Of a DNA stretch of 30,500 nucleotides, positions 14,960-27,320 are shown one piece after another. This DNA is from Pelargonium nanum. Its lineage: Eukaryota; Streptophyta; Magnoliopsida; Geraniales; Geraniaceae. The stretch is taken from assembly GCA_036897485.1 (NCBI GenBank), contig JAYMTF010000766.1, positions 1 to 30,500 of the forward strand. Reading direction: 5' to 3'. How positions within the stretch are numbered: position 1 is the first letter of the stretch; every line of letters begins with the position of its first letter. Below the pieces are notes generated by a model. That model made no database searches. It was not told the DNA's origin and saw only the letters and a program-made list of their open reading frames with translations. The position numbers and the translations under genes are program-made.

Positions 14960-15687
14960 AATGTGCAATTCGATTTATAATTTTAAATATAAATAAAGTA
15001 AAAGATGCTTGATCACCTTGATCAATAGTAATTTTCACGTGTTTGGAGCTGCATTTTTATATCAAAATAAGTGACTTATTTCTCTTTTAAGAAAGTTGCA
15101 TGTGAATTAACAAAAAAAAAGTTCTTATAACAAATTAGTATCTATAAAGTTTATTTGAACCTGTCTATGGGGATACAAGATGAAATATTCATAACTAACT
15201 AATTTCTCATGACCTTTATTTCAGGACTCCATGGTTGATCTCTCTATTTAAAAGAGAAGAAAAAATGAATAGGTAGTAAAAGTTCTAGCAACCATCTGAC
15301 TTTTCTACTGGTGAGAAGTGAAAATATTGACATCCAAGTTCTAGCAAACAAAACATTAATGTGAAATGAGTAAATAACAAAATTTTCTTTAACCATTGCA
15401 ATCAAGATGATACCGTCATACCGGTAGTAGAATAAAAAATAAGTTGCAAATCAAGTGGGACTAGAAATGCACCCATCTACAGTCAACAAAAAAGGCAATG
15501 AATGCCATCAATAATAGACTGCTTATATATCGCTGAACGACAAACCAAAAAGGCGATAACCCACGTGAAAATCTGGATTTAAGCTCCAGAGAAGTCTACA
15601 CTTCCTTTAACTGACTTTTGCAAGGAGAGCGAGTAGCCTCGAGCAACTTCTTAAATCCTACTTCACTCGGCTTGTTTGACATACGAC
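14960..15687. other. Intergenic stretch: tRNA 5' flank and UIEF 3' UTR
   Basis: AT-rich and without a supported gene. The left part is the upstream flank of the tRNA-Ala (AT-rich, including TATAAAT on the minus strand). The right part should hold the 3' UTR of the export-factor gene ending at 15688. Confidence 0.65.
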
Positions 15688-18622
15688 TTAGTATTCATTT
15701 CGTCTTCTTATCCAAGGCAGCCTTTGCTGGCCACCCCCGTTGTGTGGAACAACATTGTTCTGGTGTGATATGACTCTCATCCTCTGCTCCTTCATGTTCG
15801 CAAACAGAGAATCCAGAGTCTGAGGCCTTTGCTTAGGCACAGTGTTCCATTGCTGTTGCTGTTGCTGTGGCTGTGTCTGGTGGTGCCTCTGCTTCTGTGA
15901 CTTGTGTTCTGGCTGCTGCTGCACACACACCACCTTGTCAACATATTGGCTTAGCAATGTCCCAACAGAGTCAGAGAAACAACTTCTCAGCAAAAACCAG
16001 AAAGGCTGTGTACAACATAAATGACCCTCCCCAGACCCCACAAAAGTGAGAGCCTCATGCATTGGGCCTCTCTTTTGATGTCTCAACAGAATACACTAAT
16101 ACAAAATCTTAATTTCTGCTACAGGACATGGCTGCTCGGTAGACTAGAGCTTGGCATCCCAAGGATTTGAACATCACACTAGAACATTCTCAAGTGATCT
16201 TATATAACAGGAAGGGAAGAAATACAGGGCAGCTATGAACAAATGGAAGAGTACCTTTGAAGGAAAGCCTCCATTTGCAGATCTCCTGTGGACTACTGGA
16301 AGCCCAACCCTGCATTCAGAATAAGGAAAACGGTTACATAACTGAAACAGATATGCTCTTACCTGGAGCTGACCAACTCCAACAATAGTAACAAGTGCCT
16401 TCCAGTATACCCAAGTAACCCAACCAAGCACAAAACACCGAAATTGGTTACAGCAAACTACCATAGCATATAAAATTTATGATGTCGAAATTTGGAGTAT
16501 CATAAATTTTATATATATCCCACTGCAGAAAGTTATGACAAATCATCTCAGCAAAATCAAGAAAAGAGAAGTCAATTCGCTACAGTAAGATTTCACTTGG
16601 TTCTGCCAAAGCTCCTCTAGATCATATTCTTGGACCTTCAACTGGCTTGTCTCTTTGTATCCGAAAGAACTGAGGAAAAACCACAAGGGCTTATTCTCCA
16701 CGCAGTCCATTAGAAGGTGACTTCAAATCCAACTTCCAAATCCAGTTATGAGCAGAAAGTTGACCCGTTACCTAAAGGATATAGGTGTACAACTTTCCCA
16801 CATGCGTGAACTAAGTTGGTATCTAACCATCTTGCCAAATCTACTTCCATTAACCAAGGAACGTCAGTAGCTGAGTTCTATGTCCCTATTCTACTTTTAT
16901 CCACTCCATGCTACCAGTTTGGAACCCAACCACCAATGTAGCAGGTACGAAAAACTAGAGACACAAAAAGAAGAAGCAGGACATAGAAAAACTGGAAAAC
17001 AAGAACCCAGAAGCCTCCTGATTTATTTAAACTTTTTTTCACAAGAAGCACATGCATTCTGCAGCGGTATCATTCCAAGTGCAGTAAAGCTTGCAAACTC
17101 GAGATAACCCTATCCATGAAAAGATAAAAGCAAAGCAGACCCACCATGTCCAATATGACAGTTTAAGAAAGAATCAGCACATCTCATCATGACGTATGGA
17201 CAATTCACTATTGTGAAATATCAGAAACAAGGATATGCCATCATTATGACCCTTGAGAATCGCAAGAGCTCATAATCAAGAAACTTGCACAGTGATTGCA
17301 CGTGCCCATTAAAGTAATAAGTAGTCAGTAACAGAAAAAACAGGAGAGAAATTTATCTTATCAAGCAATGAGCCATTTAATATGCACAACAAGAATTCTC
17401 CCAGTGCAACATGTGAGCCGCGTGATATTTGATTCTACATTCTCCCATAGATTAAATTTATCTCGTTTCCCACTAACTCCACCCATTCATTCATTGCTTC
17501 AAGAGCCAAAGATAATGAAATATCACCACTTCCAAGGCACAGACCACAAACATTTGTTTTATATGCACTGCTCAACCTAATTGATGAACTTCAAACAACC
17601 ACAAATATGAGGGTCTAGTGATGCAGGCATTCGGATTGAGATGGCATAACGCAAACAGTCGCCACTTATGTAAGTTGTTACAAATGCACGACTTCAACTA
17701 TTCCCCAATTGATAGCTTGAAACACAACCACACACATGCAGGAGTTCCACAACATAATGTAAGTTGCTACATATTAACCAGAAGCACATGGCAAAGGTCA
17801 TCAACAATAGTGGAGAACCATAAGTTACCTGCGATACCAAACATTACCTACCATTATTGATACCAAAATTATTCAACTCTAGTACAGAGCAAAATTTAAG
17901 TATTTCTCACCATACTTTCTGGTATGATATGATTATATGACACTATCAGCAAGCAAAGTACCTTTGTCTATTCCAATTAGCAACCCTGTTATGGCTGAAA
18001 GCCCTATTGTGAAGAGGAGCAACAGCAGCTTTTCGTGCAACCTCAGCTACCAATGGAAATCGGTTTCCCTGGAAGCTTGACCTTCTCTGAGCTAAAACAC
18101 CCTGAGAACAAAATGCCAACAAACATAAAAAAAAAAAAACATAATAAAAGTGTGTCCACATACATAGGCAAAACATATTAAACTAACAAAGTATAACACT
18201 ATGATATATTACCTGTCTAAGAGACGACCTTGAATCCATAAAGCGTCGCACTTTCATAGCCTTATCTTGGGTGTAATTGTTCACAAACTTGTTATTAAAA
18301 TTCTGCAAGAAAGATAATGTGTGTCACATCACCTATTGTTAAAACAGCCTGTGGCCACATAAACAACAAATTTGATGAATCTGTTAATGAAGAAAAGCTT
18401 TTACCGGAGCCCTCTCCCTAATTGTTGGTTTAGTTGTGGCAGTTTTCGACAATTTGATGATGTCATCTAGGTGAAAACAAACAAAGCAGTATTCATGAGT
18501 AGTCCACAACTACAAAATAAGATTTCCTTAGAATAATAAATGTGGCCCCTCTCACCTAATGCCATATCCATTTTCTTTTCTGTAAGAGCAATTGACTCGG
18601 TAGTAAGTGGTTTAGTAGCCAT
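15688..18622 (-). CDS. UIEF: UAP56-interacting mRNA export factor (UIEF-like), complete
   Basis: Probable nuclear adaptor that links mRNA to the DEAD-box helicase UAP56 for export (knowledge of plant UIEF1/2 and animal UIF). Six coding exons: 18556-18622, 18405-18466, 18213-18302, 17962-18101, 16255-16309 and 15688-15918. All are GT-AG with consistent phases and give 214 residues. Residues 18-30, MDMALDDIIKLSK, match the N-terminal UAP56-binding motif. The middle is rich in Arg, Asn and Ser, as in RNA-binding adaptors. Residues 159-164 lie in a Gln run, and 172-186 (TLDSLFANMKEQRMR) resemble the C-terminal binding motif. A leader exon (ending at 19138) without ATG is joined so that the acceptor AG directly precedes the start codon. 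The last acceptor is a run of three CAGs. Intron 5 is long (1,652 bp) and shows nothing else. Family call from memory of the N-terminal motif and gene position. Confidence 0.85.
15850..15870 (-). repeat. CAG/CAA run encoding polyglutamine
   Basis: Inside the last exon of the UIEF-like gene, mixed CAG and CAA codons give six consecutive Gln after a Pro. The mixed codons make it less prone to slippage than a pure run. Confidence 0.85.
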
Positions 18623-19330
18623 CTGTCATAGGATATTAAAGACAGTCGGTAAGTGTTCAATCTTAAACAAACATCATGATTCACAACTAAAGCACCAGCA
18701 CCAGCACCAAAGAAAAAAAAACATTAAATTGAGGCAAAAAAACTACGACAACAAGAAATTCACACTAAAGCATAGCTGCATAGCCAAATTTATCAGATAT
18801 ATTAACTGTAGTCTTATAAGAAAAGCTAATTAATATATAAAAAAATCTTTAACTACGATAAGCAAGCATCGTGAGGGAAACAGAAGATACAAATTGCTAA
18901 AATATCATTTTTCTCAATCTTATGAGGAAAATAACAAAATACATATGAAAAAAACTACGAACACAAACTATAGTAATATTAGCGTGCATTATCTAATAAG
19001 TGAATGCTAACAAGTTTCCATCGCTTATAGTTACTAAGAAATCAATACATTCAGTGCCGAGTCCGAAAACCTAACCAGTATAGAAGAAAACAGATAATGA
19101 GTACATGAACTGATAATTTCGAGAAACAAAAGCGTACCGATTATAGAAGCTGGAAATTTAGGAGAGCTCGAAGTTAAGAAGCGAATCCAACAGAGGTTTC
19201 AAGAGGCTAATTCGCGAAAGCGAAGAAAATAAAATGGGCGTTTTGCTGAAGCACTAAAAATGGAGAGATATTTGCTGTAAGCTTCCGGAAGAAGCGGCAA
19301 GAAAACGATTGAAGCGGAGAGGGTTAGGAT
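18623..19330 (-). promoter_or_regulatory. 5' UTR of the UIEF-like gene with its own intron
   Basis: A donor at 19137/19136 (ATCG then GTACGC) and an acceptor ending at 18623 (GACAG) bracket an intron of about 515 bp. The leader exon, roughly 19138-19330, has no ATG on the minus strand. The upstream limit is a guess from pyrimidine richness; no clear TATA box was seen. Confidence 0.6.
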
Positions 19331-20616
19331 AGGTTATAGATTAGAGAAGAAGAAGACTAATACGACTGCGTTTGATTGGCGGGTTTCAAGTAGCCCTACC
19401 AAAAACAGTGATTAAGCCGCCATAGCCATAGGAGTGATGAAAATATCTGGTACAGCTCATCGCATTTCGGGTTTGGACGCCACGCCATTCTGATTCGTTT
19501 GACTAACGCCGACAAAAATTAGGCTTGTTACGTGGCGATATATGGTTTGTTGGATGATGTTAAAATAGTTGGGTTATTAGATTACAGGGATCTGGCATTC
19601 GTAGTAAAAACTAAAAAGTGAAAACAGCAGGTTTTGTGTTCTCTTGTAAAGTTGTAATGTTGATGACTTTTCATGTCGTTGTGATAGCTTATAAACTTGG
19701 AGTCAGCGATTCGTTTCCTCTCAAAAATTTACTTAACTGAGTAATGAATTTTAATATGGTGATAAACTCTTATCGACAATGAGATCATTGGTAGTTAGTT
19801 GAAGGAGGTGGAAGAAGCTGACCCAAGGTCAATTGAAATTAATTGTTCACGGTACTCTTTCTTTATTTTACGAAGGTCGGTTGGAGGATGGGTTGTTCAA
19901 GATTGGTCCGGGCGGTGTTGGGTGGGGGTGGTCATAGGTCACAGAACGAAATCGTTGGACAATTTCAATATGTAAAGCTTGGAGCTGAGTGACTAAACTG
20001 GTTGACCAAAAGTTGTAATTGAATTCAATGCATTTCAAGTGATACAAGCGCTGCATTTTGACGGGAGAATAATAGTGCATTCGATCTCATAATTATTTTC
20101 TTTAGTTCAGAATAGTAGTTTAGAGTTTCTTTTGACAGGTCTGTGAATAGAGTGGATCATGCACAAATTATCTTCTACTAATAAGAGTACATTCCTTTCG
20201 TGCAATACTTCGTTATCAAAATAATAACTATTGAAAATAAAATAATCTCAATGAAAAAGGCTCACAGAAGAATGAGAAGTGTTCTTAAACTCACACATTT
20301 AGCATCCTGCAAGAAGCATCTGCGTCAATCCTCTCTAAACATCAGATACCAAAACAAGAGGGGCATTTGATATTAAATTCACTACTCCATTTCATAACAT
20401 ACTGGACAGTTTCCATATTCTAAATTCAAAGCCAATCTAATCAAAGAGAAAAGGAGGTGAAACAAATTATTGCTGAAAATATGAACTTTTCCTGCTTGTT
20501 TGTAGCAAACAATGTCGCCGAGCTCACCTTGACAAAGATAAGTTTATTCTCAATGGATTATGTTACTCCTCATGTGGGCGATCTAAGTTGCCAAAAGAAC
20601 TGAAAGCAAAACATTT
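19331..20616. other. Intergenic stretch between UIEF and NDPK
   Basis: Contains the UIEF promoter at the left and the NDPK 3' UTR at the right. On the minus strand an AATAAA signal lies at 20543-20548, about 70 nt past the NDPK stop. The middle is AT-rich with only short frames that have no protein features. Confidence 0.65.
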
Positions 20617-22821
20617 TTAGTTCTGTCCATAGGTCCACTTTTCGGCATTGCTTGTGTAGCTGACCAACTCTTCTGGTTTGAACCACAACTTAATTTCATC
20701 CTTTGCGGTCTCTGGCCCATCACTCCCGTGGATGATATTTCTACGTAACAGAACAATAATTAGATAGCAAATAATGCACACGATCACATTTCATGCTGAA
20801 ATAAGATAGAGACGCTTAATTAAGATCATTCCATTGACATATTATCACTTCAGTTTGAACCAATACCTTCCAACAACTACAGCTAAGTCACCTCTGATGG
20901 TTCCGGGTTCTGATTTTTGTGGGTCAGTGGCTCCAATTAGTTTCCGACCATACTTAATCACGCCCTCACCTTCCCAGACCTATAAAATATCAGAAACAAT
21001 GGTCAGATACCTCGAAAGTTTTTGTCAGACAATGAATCAGAGAGCGGTTCTTCTAACCATGGCAACAACTGGGCCAGAGCTAAGGAAGTTGCACAGTCCA
21101 TTGAAGAAGGGTCTGTCCTTCAAATCATGATAATGCTTTTGTGCGAAGTCCTTTGATGGAACCAAGACTTTAATGCCCACAAGCTTAAAGCCTTTCCGCT
21201 CAAAACGAGATATGATTTCTGAAACCTGGAAAACAGAAATGTCTCAGATCAGATACTAATCACATCCCACTTCCCACCTAGAAAGTGTATTGAACAAATA
21301 CAGTAACACAGCAGAGAAATGTGAATGAATAGAGAGAAGATATACTGCTAAATTCATTAAGTCCATTGCCCTGGAATTAAATGAGAGATGTTTCAGGATG
21401 GTAATAAACATAGATAACATTATTACTTACCAGCCCTCTTTGCACACCATCAGGCTTGATAGCAATGAAAGTGCGTTCCATCTGCATACCGAGATAGTGT
21501 GCAACTGTGCATTAGTAGAATTCAACATGAATAAACAGTAAATATGATATTTTCATGTTCAAATGATGATTCAAAGTACCTCTGCAGCAAGTGCTTCCTG
21601 ATCCTGAAGCATATAAGCTACAAAGAAAACAAGAGAGGAAAAGTTAGTATCAATGTGAAAACAACTCAATTCATATTATTTGTGAGATCAAAAGAACTGT
21701 TGCAGACATCATGAAGATACTTTGTCTAAAAAAGAAAGAGAGATCACACAGCATGCGTAACACTTTGATCTGCCTGTTTTTATGTGAAGGATAAAATCTG
21801 TCTGTTTACGCAATATTTAGTTGTAATTTATTACCAAAATATGAATTAGTGTTTACAAATCTGAAACATTGAAGAACACCAATTTGCCAGGGTCATTTTC
21901 TGGGAATTCCAAATCAGATATGGATAATCTCCTCTTCTTCCCTCAAAAATAAAAACAGACACTCTTTGTAATGAAACAAATATTTTTAATACATAAAAGA
22001 GTCTTCAAAATCCCAATTCAAAACAAAAACAAAACAACAACAAAACTAAAATACAGAGTTGATAGAAGAGTTTTATGGTTCAAACCTGCTGCAGGGAGGG
22101 CCAGAGCTCCTGAAATCCATGATCTAGAAGAATTTCCAGAACCAGTGCTCCCAAAAGCCGAAGCTAGAAATGGAAGCTTTCCGCTTAATGTAACAGCAGC
22201 TGCTGCACCTACAGCTCGCCCTTCTATTAAAAAAATGATAACAAACAGTCAAAAGAGGAAATGCTGATTTCACTTTCGATTCGAACAGTATCCACAGACG
22301 GATGCAAAGTGCCTTTAAATTATGCTCGTACGGATCATACCAAAAAAAGCATCACATACACAGAATACACCGTGAAAAGCCACGCACAACTATGGACAAA
22401 TCACGACGTACAGCACAAAATTATCTCCCGATAATCAATTCGACACGAGTCGGTAGCGATTCAAGACTGAGTAATTAATGATTGCAGATTTAAGCATGAA
22501 AGCACTCCGATCATAAATACACGCCATCAATTCGTTACCATTTCTCGAAAATGGAAAACAAACAGACATTACGATTTCAGAGATCGGCATTGTAGTTCAA
22601 ATAATTATGAAAAAAAATAGAAAGCGAAAAAAATCGCCAACAGAAAACACGAAAATGTCGATACAGATGAATCAAACAAACAGTAATGGACATGAAACTG
22701 AGAAAAAACAGCCAGAGAGAGAGGGAAATTAGAAATTACCTGAGAAAAAGCGAGCATTCTTGGAGGCAGAGAGGACAGACCTGGCGGCTCTAGAAGCAGA
22801 TCTGTAAATGTGTGAGCTCAT
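20617..22821 (-). CDS. NDPK3/4: Nucleoside diphosphate kinase, mitochondrial type (NDPK3/4), complete
   Basis: Transfers the gamma phosphate between nucleoside tri- and diphosphates through a phospho-histidine; plant types III/IV sit in the mitochondrial intermembrane space (family knowledge). Seven exons: 22740-22821, 22086-22223, 21580-21617, 21431-21481, 21058-21225, 20867-20979 and 20617-20740. All are GT-AG with consistent phases, giving 237 residues, close to about 238 for Arabidopsis NDPK3. Residues 1-27 are Ser/Arg/Ala-rich without acids ([20 protein letters not shown]), a mitochondrial presequence. A hydrophobic stretch near 64-74 ([12 protein letters not shown] nearby) may be a membrane or intermembrane-space sorting segment. 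The kinase domain starts at [12 protein letters not shown] (residues 87-98, with conserved Lys95) and has the active-site signature NIIHGSD with His201. It ends YGQN. The paralogue (3 or 4) is open. Confidence 0.96.
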
Positions 22822-22914
22822 ATTGGATCTCCGGTCGATCGAGCGTAGAGAAGAATTGAAAGAAAGGGTTGGTTGGGTACGTAAGTGGAAGAGAGTGAGA
22901 TGGAGAGTGAGAAG

Positions 22915-22922
22915 TATATAAA
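22915..22922 (-). promoter_or_regulatory. TATA box of the NDPK gene
   Basis: Reads TTTATATA on the minus strand, about 95 bp before the start codon, in a purine/pyrimidine-asymmetric leader. Transcription would start near 22885. Inferred from sequence and distance. Confidence 0.5.
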
Positions 22923-23862
22923 GAAGATTAGATAGATGGATTCTCTGTGGTGGTGTGGTTAAAGTTACCAGTCAAACCCTGTTACGCGAACCGCAGGGAA
23001 CAGAATGCTGATATGTGATCTCATTCTCATCCCTCCAAAACTAACAATCAGTTTCTATTTTTTCTTTTCTTAATAATATATTGTTTATTAGGTGTCATTT
23101 TATCATTTATTATAACTTTTTATCATGTAAAAACACACCCGTAATATAGTAATATAAATTTCTTCTTATGCTAGTGTTGCTTTTTTTTAAACAACACTTG
23201 TGAGGCCCTCACAATGCATGATCAGTTGTGTACATTTGGATCTTTCGTGGATAGAAAGCAACCCAAGGAAAATTCTCCACCTCGTGTATCATGATTCACA
23301 GTTGCTTCATCCTTAATTAAGTAAAGAATCAAGGAACATGTGTATCTATCGTACCTTTTACGGTCCAGTTCCGGTCTGAGTTTGGACCGATGCACACCCT
23401 AAACCACAACCCCACAAAACAAAAGTATTATTCATGGAACATTGGCTTTTCCGGATGTTTAAGTATTAATTTATGCTCAGAAAACGGTTGAATTTTGGTT
23501 ACTACTATAAAAGTTCCCACCAAACTTGATTCTCAACTTCCACATGGTCAAATCAAGAATGTGGATTCGCTAAATTTAATGAGCATCAAAATAGAGAACA
23601 AAATGATTGGTACAGCAGCTTTATTCAACCTCTCTTGCTGGCAAAGCTCTATATTCTGCAAAAACTTCAACAACACACTTCAAGAATTCAGAACAAGAAG
23701 AATCAAAACCATGCGTCTTAAATTATGTTGCTTTTATTCATTCACATCGAATATCATTTATGTACATAAATGTAATGAACAAATTTGGTGATGACAGATC
23801 CAAAGATCATACTACTAAATCCAAGGTAAGAATTCAATATATTTACAGATTGCTTTTACATA
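22923..23862. other. Intergenic stretch between NDPK and the PH-protein gene
   Basis: The left part is NDPK promoter. The right part is the 3' UTR of the PH-protein gene, with AATAAA on the minus strand at 23620-23625, about 240 nt past its stop. No other gene was recognised. Confidence 0.65.
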
Positions 23863-26189
23863 TCAGCCATTGGGTACTGTTGTATCACACTTCAATTTGC
23901 AGTCACTTTGTAAGGCCAATAACCAAGAATCCACCTGAGGAAAGAAACAATAAGATAATATTTATCTGCACGCCAGTTCTCATCCAAGGGATAATCCAAA
24001 ATGAGATCAAATGTACTAAGTTTGAGCCGATGGAATTGCAAAAAGAACACAAAAATATGTTAGGGTGTTCTTATCCTGGTTTGTTGGTTTGTATGATACA
24101 TCTTTCAATATTTTTATTGACAAATGATTAACGTAATTATTAATTATATATGGGATTCAAGCAGAGTATATATGTCTAGCCTAAAATTCATATCAGCAAA
24201 GCTTCTGATAAGGTACTTAGCTTACCTGTATCTTAGAACTACTTGAGCATTCATATCGTAGCCCATGGCGGGTTAACATATAGAAGGCATGCCGTGTCTC
24301 TCCATCTTCTCGTATAATGCTTGGAAGACGACCCATTTCAACAATATCAGAGAGCAGAGCGGAATCTTGAGGAGCCAAATCTGCATAAGGATGCAATTTC
24401 GGCAGTTTTTAGACAAATAATATGATGTCATAATGAAGAGACAATGACCCTTTTTTTGGGAGATACAGACACGAATTCACCATAATCATCCAATGAACCT
24501 AAATTTGAATGAATTAAAAAAATACTGAATAACCAGAACTTTTAAGGTTCTGGAAATGAATGACACAAACCAATCTTGGCAACATTTTATTCCTAAAGTT
24601 GATTAGGGTCAGGACCAACAAATTAATGCTTAAAATCATGGACCAGACATCACTTGTCAATATGCAGCTAGTTGCGTTCTCTGTTTTTAATTAGGTATGA
24701 TTAAGGCCTATGACTTTCCCAAGCCTTCAGTATGTATATAGAGAGAGAGAGAGAGAGATTTGTATTCTATATATACTACATTAAATACATAGCATTAAGG
24801 AGTTTTGAATTAAAATCAATTACCTGTGGACAATAAATAGAAGAATATACAAGGCCCTTGAAGGACAGCGAAGCGAGGAAGCCAGTCATCAACATCAGTA
24901 TCATCAATTGGGGGAGGTTCTCCCGGTAATGCTGTCCATCTCTATTACAGAAACGATATAAGGAAAACCACTGATGAAGTTTGTAATGAACATAAGATCA
25001 TGCAGTACAAAACAAAATTAATGGGTGGAGAAAGGTACTTACAGTTCGAATGTACAAGTAGCCAGACAGACGAGCCGACCTTAAAATTTGATCAATATGC
25101 TCCAACCTGTGTGAAACACATGTATTTTTACAATGACAGCGAAATCCATGGGGAATGAGAGTTTACAGAGAAAAGAGGGGAATCTTTTATCTTGGTTCAT
25201 CACATTAGCTAGGACACAAACACAAGAACAGCCAGGCAGTTTACCAGCATATATGAAGTAAAAGATCATCCTATTTTCTGTCTAAATTAATAGGGCAAGT
25301 GAAAAATATATGCAGACAAGTAGACAACATCAAAACAGAGAGCTATTAAACTACTTTGTTTTCAGTTCTCAAAGATCTGATATATATATATATATAAACC
25401 TGTCCCAGCTAAAACCATGCAGGGGAATTCATTTATTTGATATGCTGCATGCGTGTCTAGCTAGTACTGAAAAGAGACACTCTCTCTCTCTTACACAAAC
25501 ACACACACATGAAATTTTACTACTCAAGTTCAAAACTGAAGATTCAAAAGTATGAGTGCACTCAGCCTTTGGTGTCTTCATTACCCTGAATTGGGTACAT
25601 AAAACAATCTATGTAAAACCAAGAACCAAGAATAGCTCATATATATTACATCATAGTGCCAAAGTCAATATGAAGGCAACCTTACCGAGCTTTCAAGAGA
25701 GCTTCTCTCTCTTCCAAATCAGCAAGTTCTGATCGTAGAGACCCAACTTCTGTAGCAGTTAGAGAAACCTGCGAAAGACTCATTGATCAGTTCAGGATAT
25801 ATAGGAGTTTCATCAATACCAGATGGACATCATAGGAATTCGATTTACCTTTTCCTGACCATTTGGGCTAGAACTCCAAGGAAGCCCCCGAAAACTAAAC
25901 AAATTCAACATGAAAGCGGCACTTCTAAATTTTCTTTGAGCCCAGAAACGGCTATCAGACCTATTCTAAACCAGCAAATATATGTATGAAATCAAAATCC
26001 AACTCAATGTTTCTCAACCAATTTGTTTGTCTGTTCTTCTGCACATTACGAAAGAATAATATACCTTGATGAAGTATCAGTTCTTGGATGTGAACTAGAT
26101 GCAGTGTTGCTTTGACGTAAATCCTGAGTAGGCGTTGATGCTTGAAAGTGATATGGAAGAACCTTTATCTTCCCAAGACCATCATCCAT
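23863..26189 (-). CDS. Small coiled-coil / PH-domain protein
   Basis: Seven exons with consistent phases encode 220 residues from the first ATG: 26065-26189 (that exon starts at 26224), 25849-25894, 25686-25768, 25043-25106, 24824-24941, 24226-24380 and 23863-23934. Residues 1-57 are Ser/Thr-rich and probably disordered. Residues 58-92 are a heptad-like charged helix (SLRSELADLEEREALLKARL). From about 96 (SGYLYIRT), through DDWLPRFAVLQGPCIFFYLL, to the final helix VDSWLLALQS, the pattern fits a pleckstrin-homology domain: beta strands closed by a C-terminal helix with a Trp. PH domains bind phosphoinositides or proteins; the ligand here is unknown. The gene's place beside NDPK and NdhS agrees with the Arabidopsis PH-domain gene At4g23895 (memory). 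The reading frame stays open upstream of the chosen ATG, so the true N-terminus is uncertain. Confidence 0.85.
24741..24758. repeat. GA microsatellite (9 units)
   Basis: Perfect GA repeat inside the intron between the exons at 24226-24380 and 24824-24941 of the PH-protein gene. Confidence 0.95.
25381..25396. repeat. TA microsatellite (8 units)
   Basis: Perfect TA run inside an intron of the PH-protein gene, between the exons at 25043-25106 and 25686-25768. Confidence 0.95.
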
Positions 26190-27102
26190 GAAGCTTAGCT
26201 TCACTTGCAGAAGATGGTGCAAGCCTATGATCAAAAGAAAAAACAATCCCATAATCAGGGAAAAAAAAAACTTCTTTGAATGCACTATCCACCTTAACTG
26301 AATAACAAACTTCAAATCAGAAAAACCTAAATCTATTTCTCTACACTCCATCCTCCACCATAAGATGCTCGAGGAACAAATGTTTATATCCAGTCTTTGA
26401 AAACTTACAAAAAGTGGGGTCTAAATCACTTCCTATTTAGTTAATAAGATTTACCCCACATTCCAAGTGCAGGTATTAGGAGGAGACATTACGAGGGTGG
26501 AAAGGTAATCAACTAGATTCCATCTAAAATTGGATATACAACTACCATATGACTCGTAAAACACAAATGTTCTGTAAGATTTATTGTATTCTGCAGAATG
26601 AAACATGCTAGTCAAACATCAGGGATCCGCAACACATTGATGCTGATTGGCAATTAAGAAGAGATACTAATTAGCAGCAACTCATGGAAGCCTCAACCAA
26701 ATTTCATAGCATCCATAATAACCATCAATTCCTTTCTGCTCCAAGGCATATTCAAAAGTAAACAGTAAAATTCCTTTTTGCAACACTACTTGACTTTAAA
26801 CCTATTTCCCCCAAAGATTTTTTTAATAGCAAAAAGTGAAATAAAAATAACTTTCCAAATGAATCATGCTCCATGTATACAAAACTAAGAAACCAATAAC
26901 TTTTCATTGATATATATAGAAGCAGCACAGCAAATCAATGGTGCAACAACCAGAAGCACCCTATGATGAATCAAGCCCTAATTCTACATTCAATCGTCAA
27001 ATGAAGTTATCTTAAAAAAACACGAAACACAAGCAAAATCAAGCAAATTTGTCAATAATGGTCACAAGCAGCTAGATCAAGTAATGATATTTGCTGGCGT
27101 AC

Positions 27103-27288
27103 CTTCCAACCAAACAAGAACAGTTTCGAAATTTGTTGGATTGAACGAGTGGAATCAGAATGAGATGAAGTAATTGACGCAAAAATCAAAGATATTGAGC
27201 ACGTAAGTTGCAGGAGCTAAGGAACAAACAAACAAACAATTTCAGAAGAAGAAACAAGAAAAAGAATTGGATAAAGATGGGAAGAGGA
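27103..27288 (-). promoter_or_regulatory. AUG-free 5' leader exon of the PH-protein gene
   Basis: A donor at 27102/27101 (GGAAG then GTACGC) and an acceptor before 26224 (GATCATAG) define an 877-bp leader intron. A TATAAA on the minus strand at 27320-27315 suggests transcription starts near 27288. Between there and the donor no ATG occurs in any frame. The last 50 bp or so are open in the frame that continues into the next exon. An internal acceptor-like CCTTAG near 27228 could mark another leader splice. Confidence 0.55.
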
Positions 27289-27314
27289 GATACGTACGTA
27301 GGAGTAGAAAGGAG

Positions 27315-27320
27315 GTTTAT
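27315..27320 (-). promoter_or_regulatory. TATA box of the PH-protein gene
   Basis: Reads TATAAA on the minus strand in TTTGTATAAACC, about 30 bp before the proposed transcription start. The TATA box lies downstream of the ATG at 27380, so the 64-codon frame opening there is probably not transcribed. Confidence 0.5.

Noticed and set aside
14631-15038. Minus-strand 135-codon frame through the tRNA
   Set aside because: It crosses the tRNA-Ala gene and the leader of the plastid-protein gene in another frame, so it is a chance open frame.
23607-24131. Plus-strand frame of 174 codons
   Set aside because: It runs antisense across the last exon and 3' UTR of the PH-protein gene, has no recognisable domain, and its composition looks like translated UTR.
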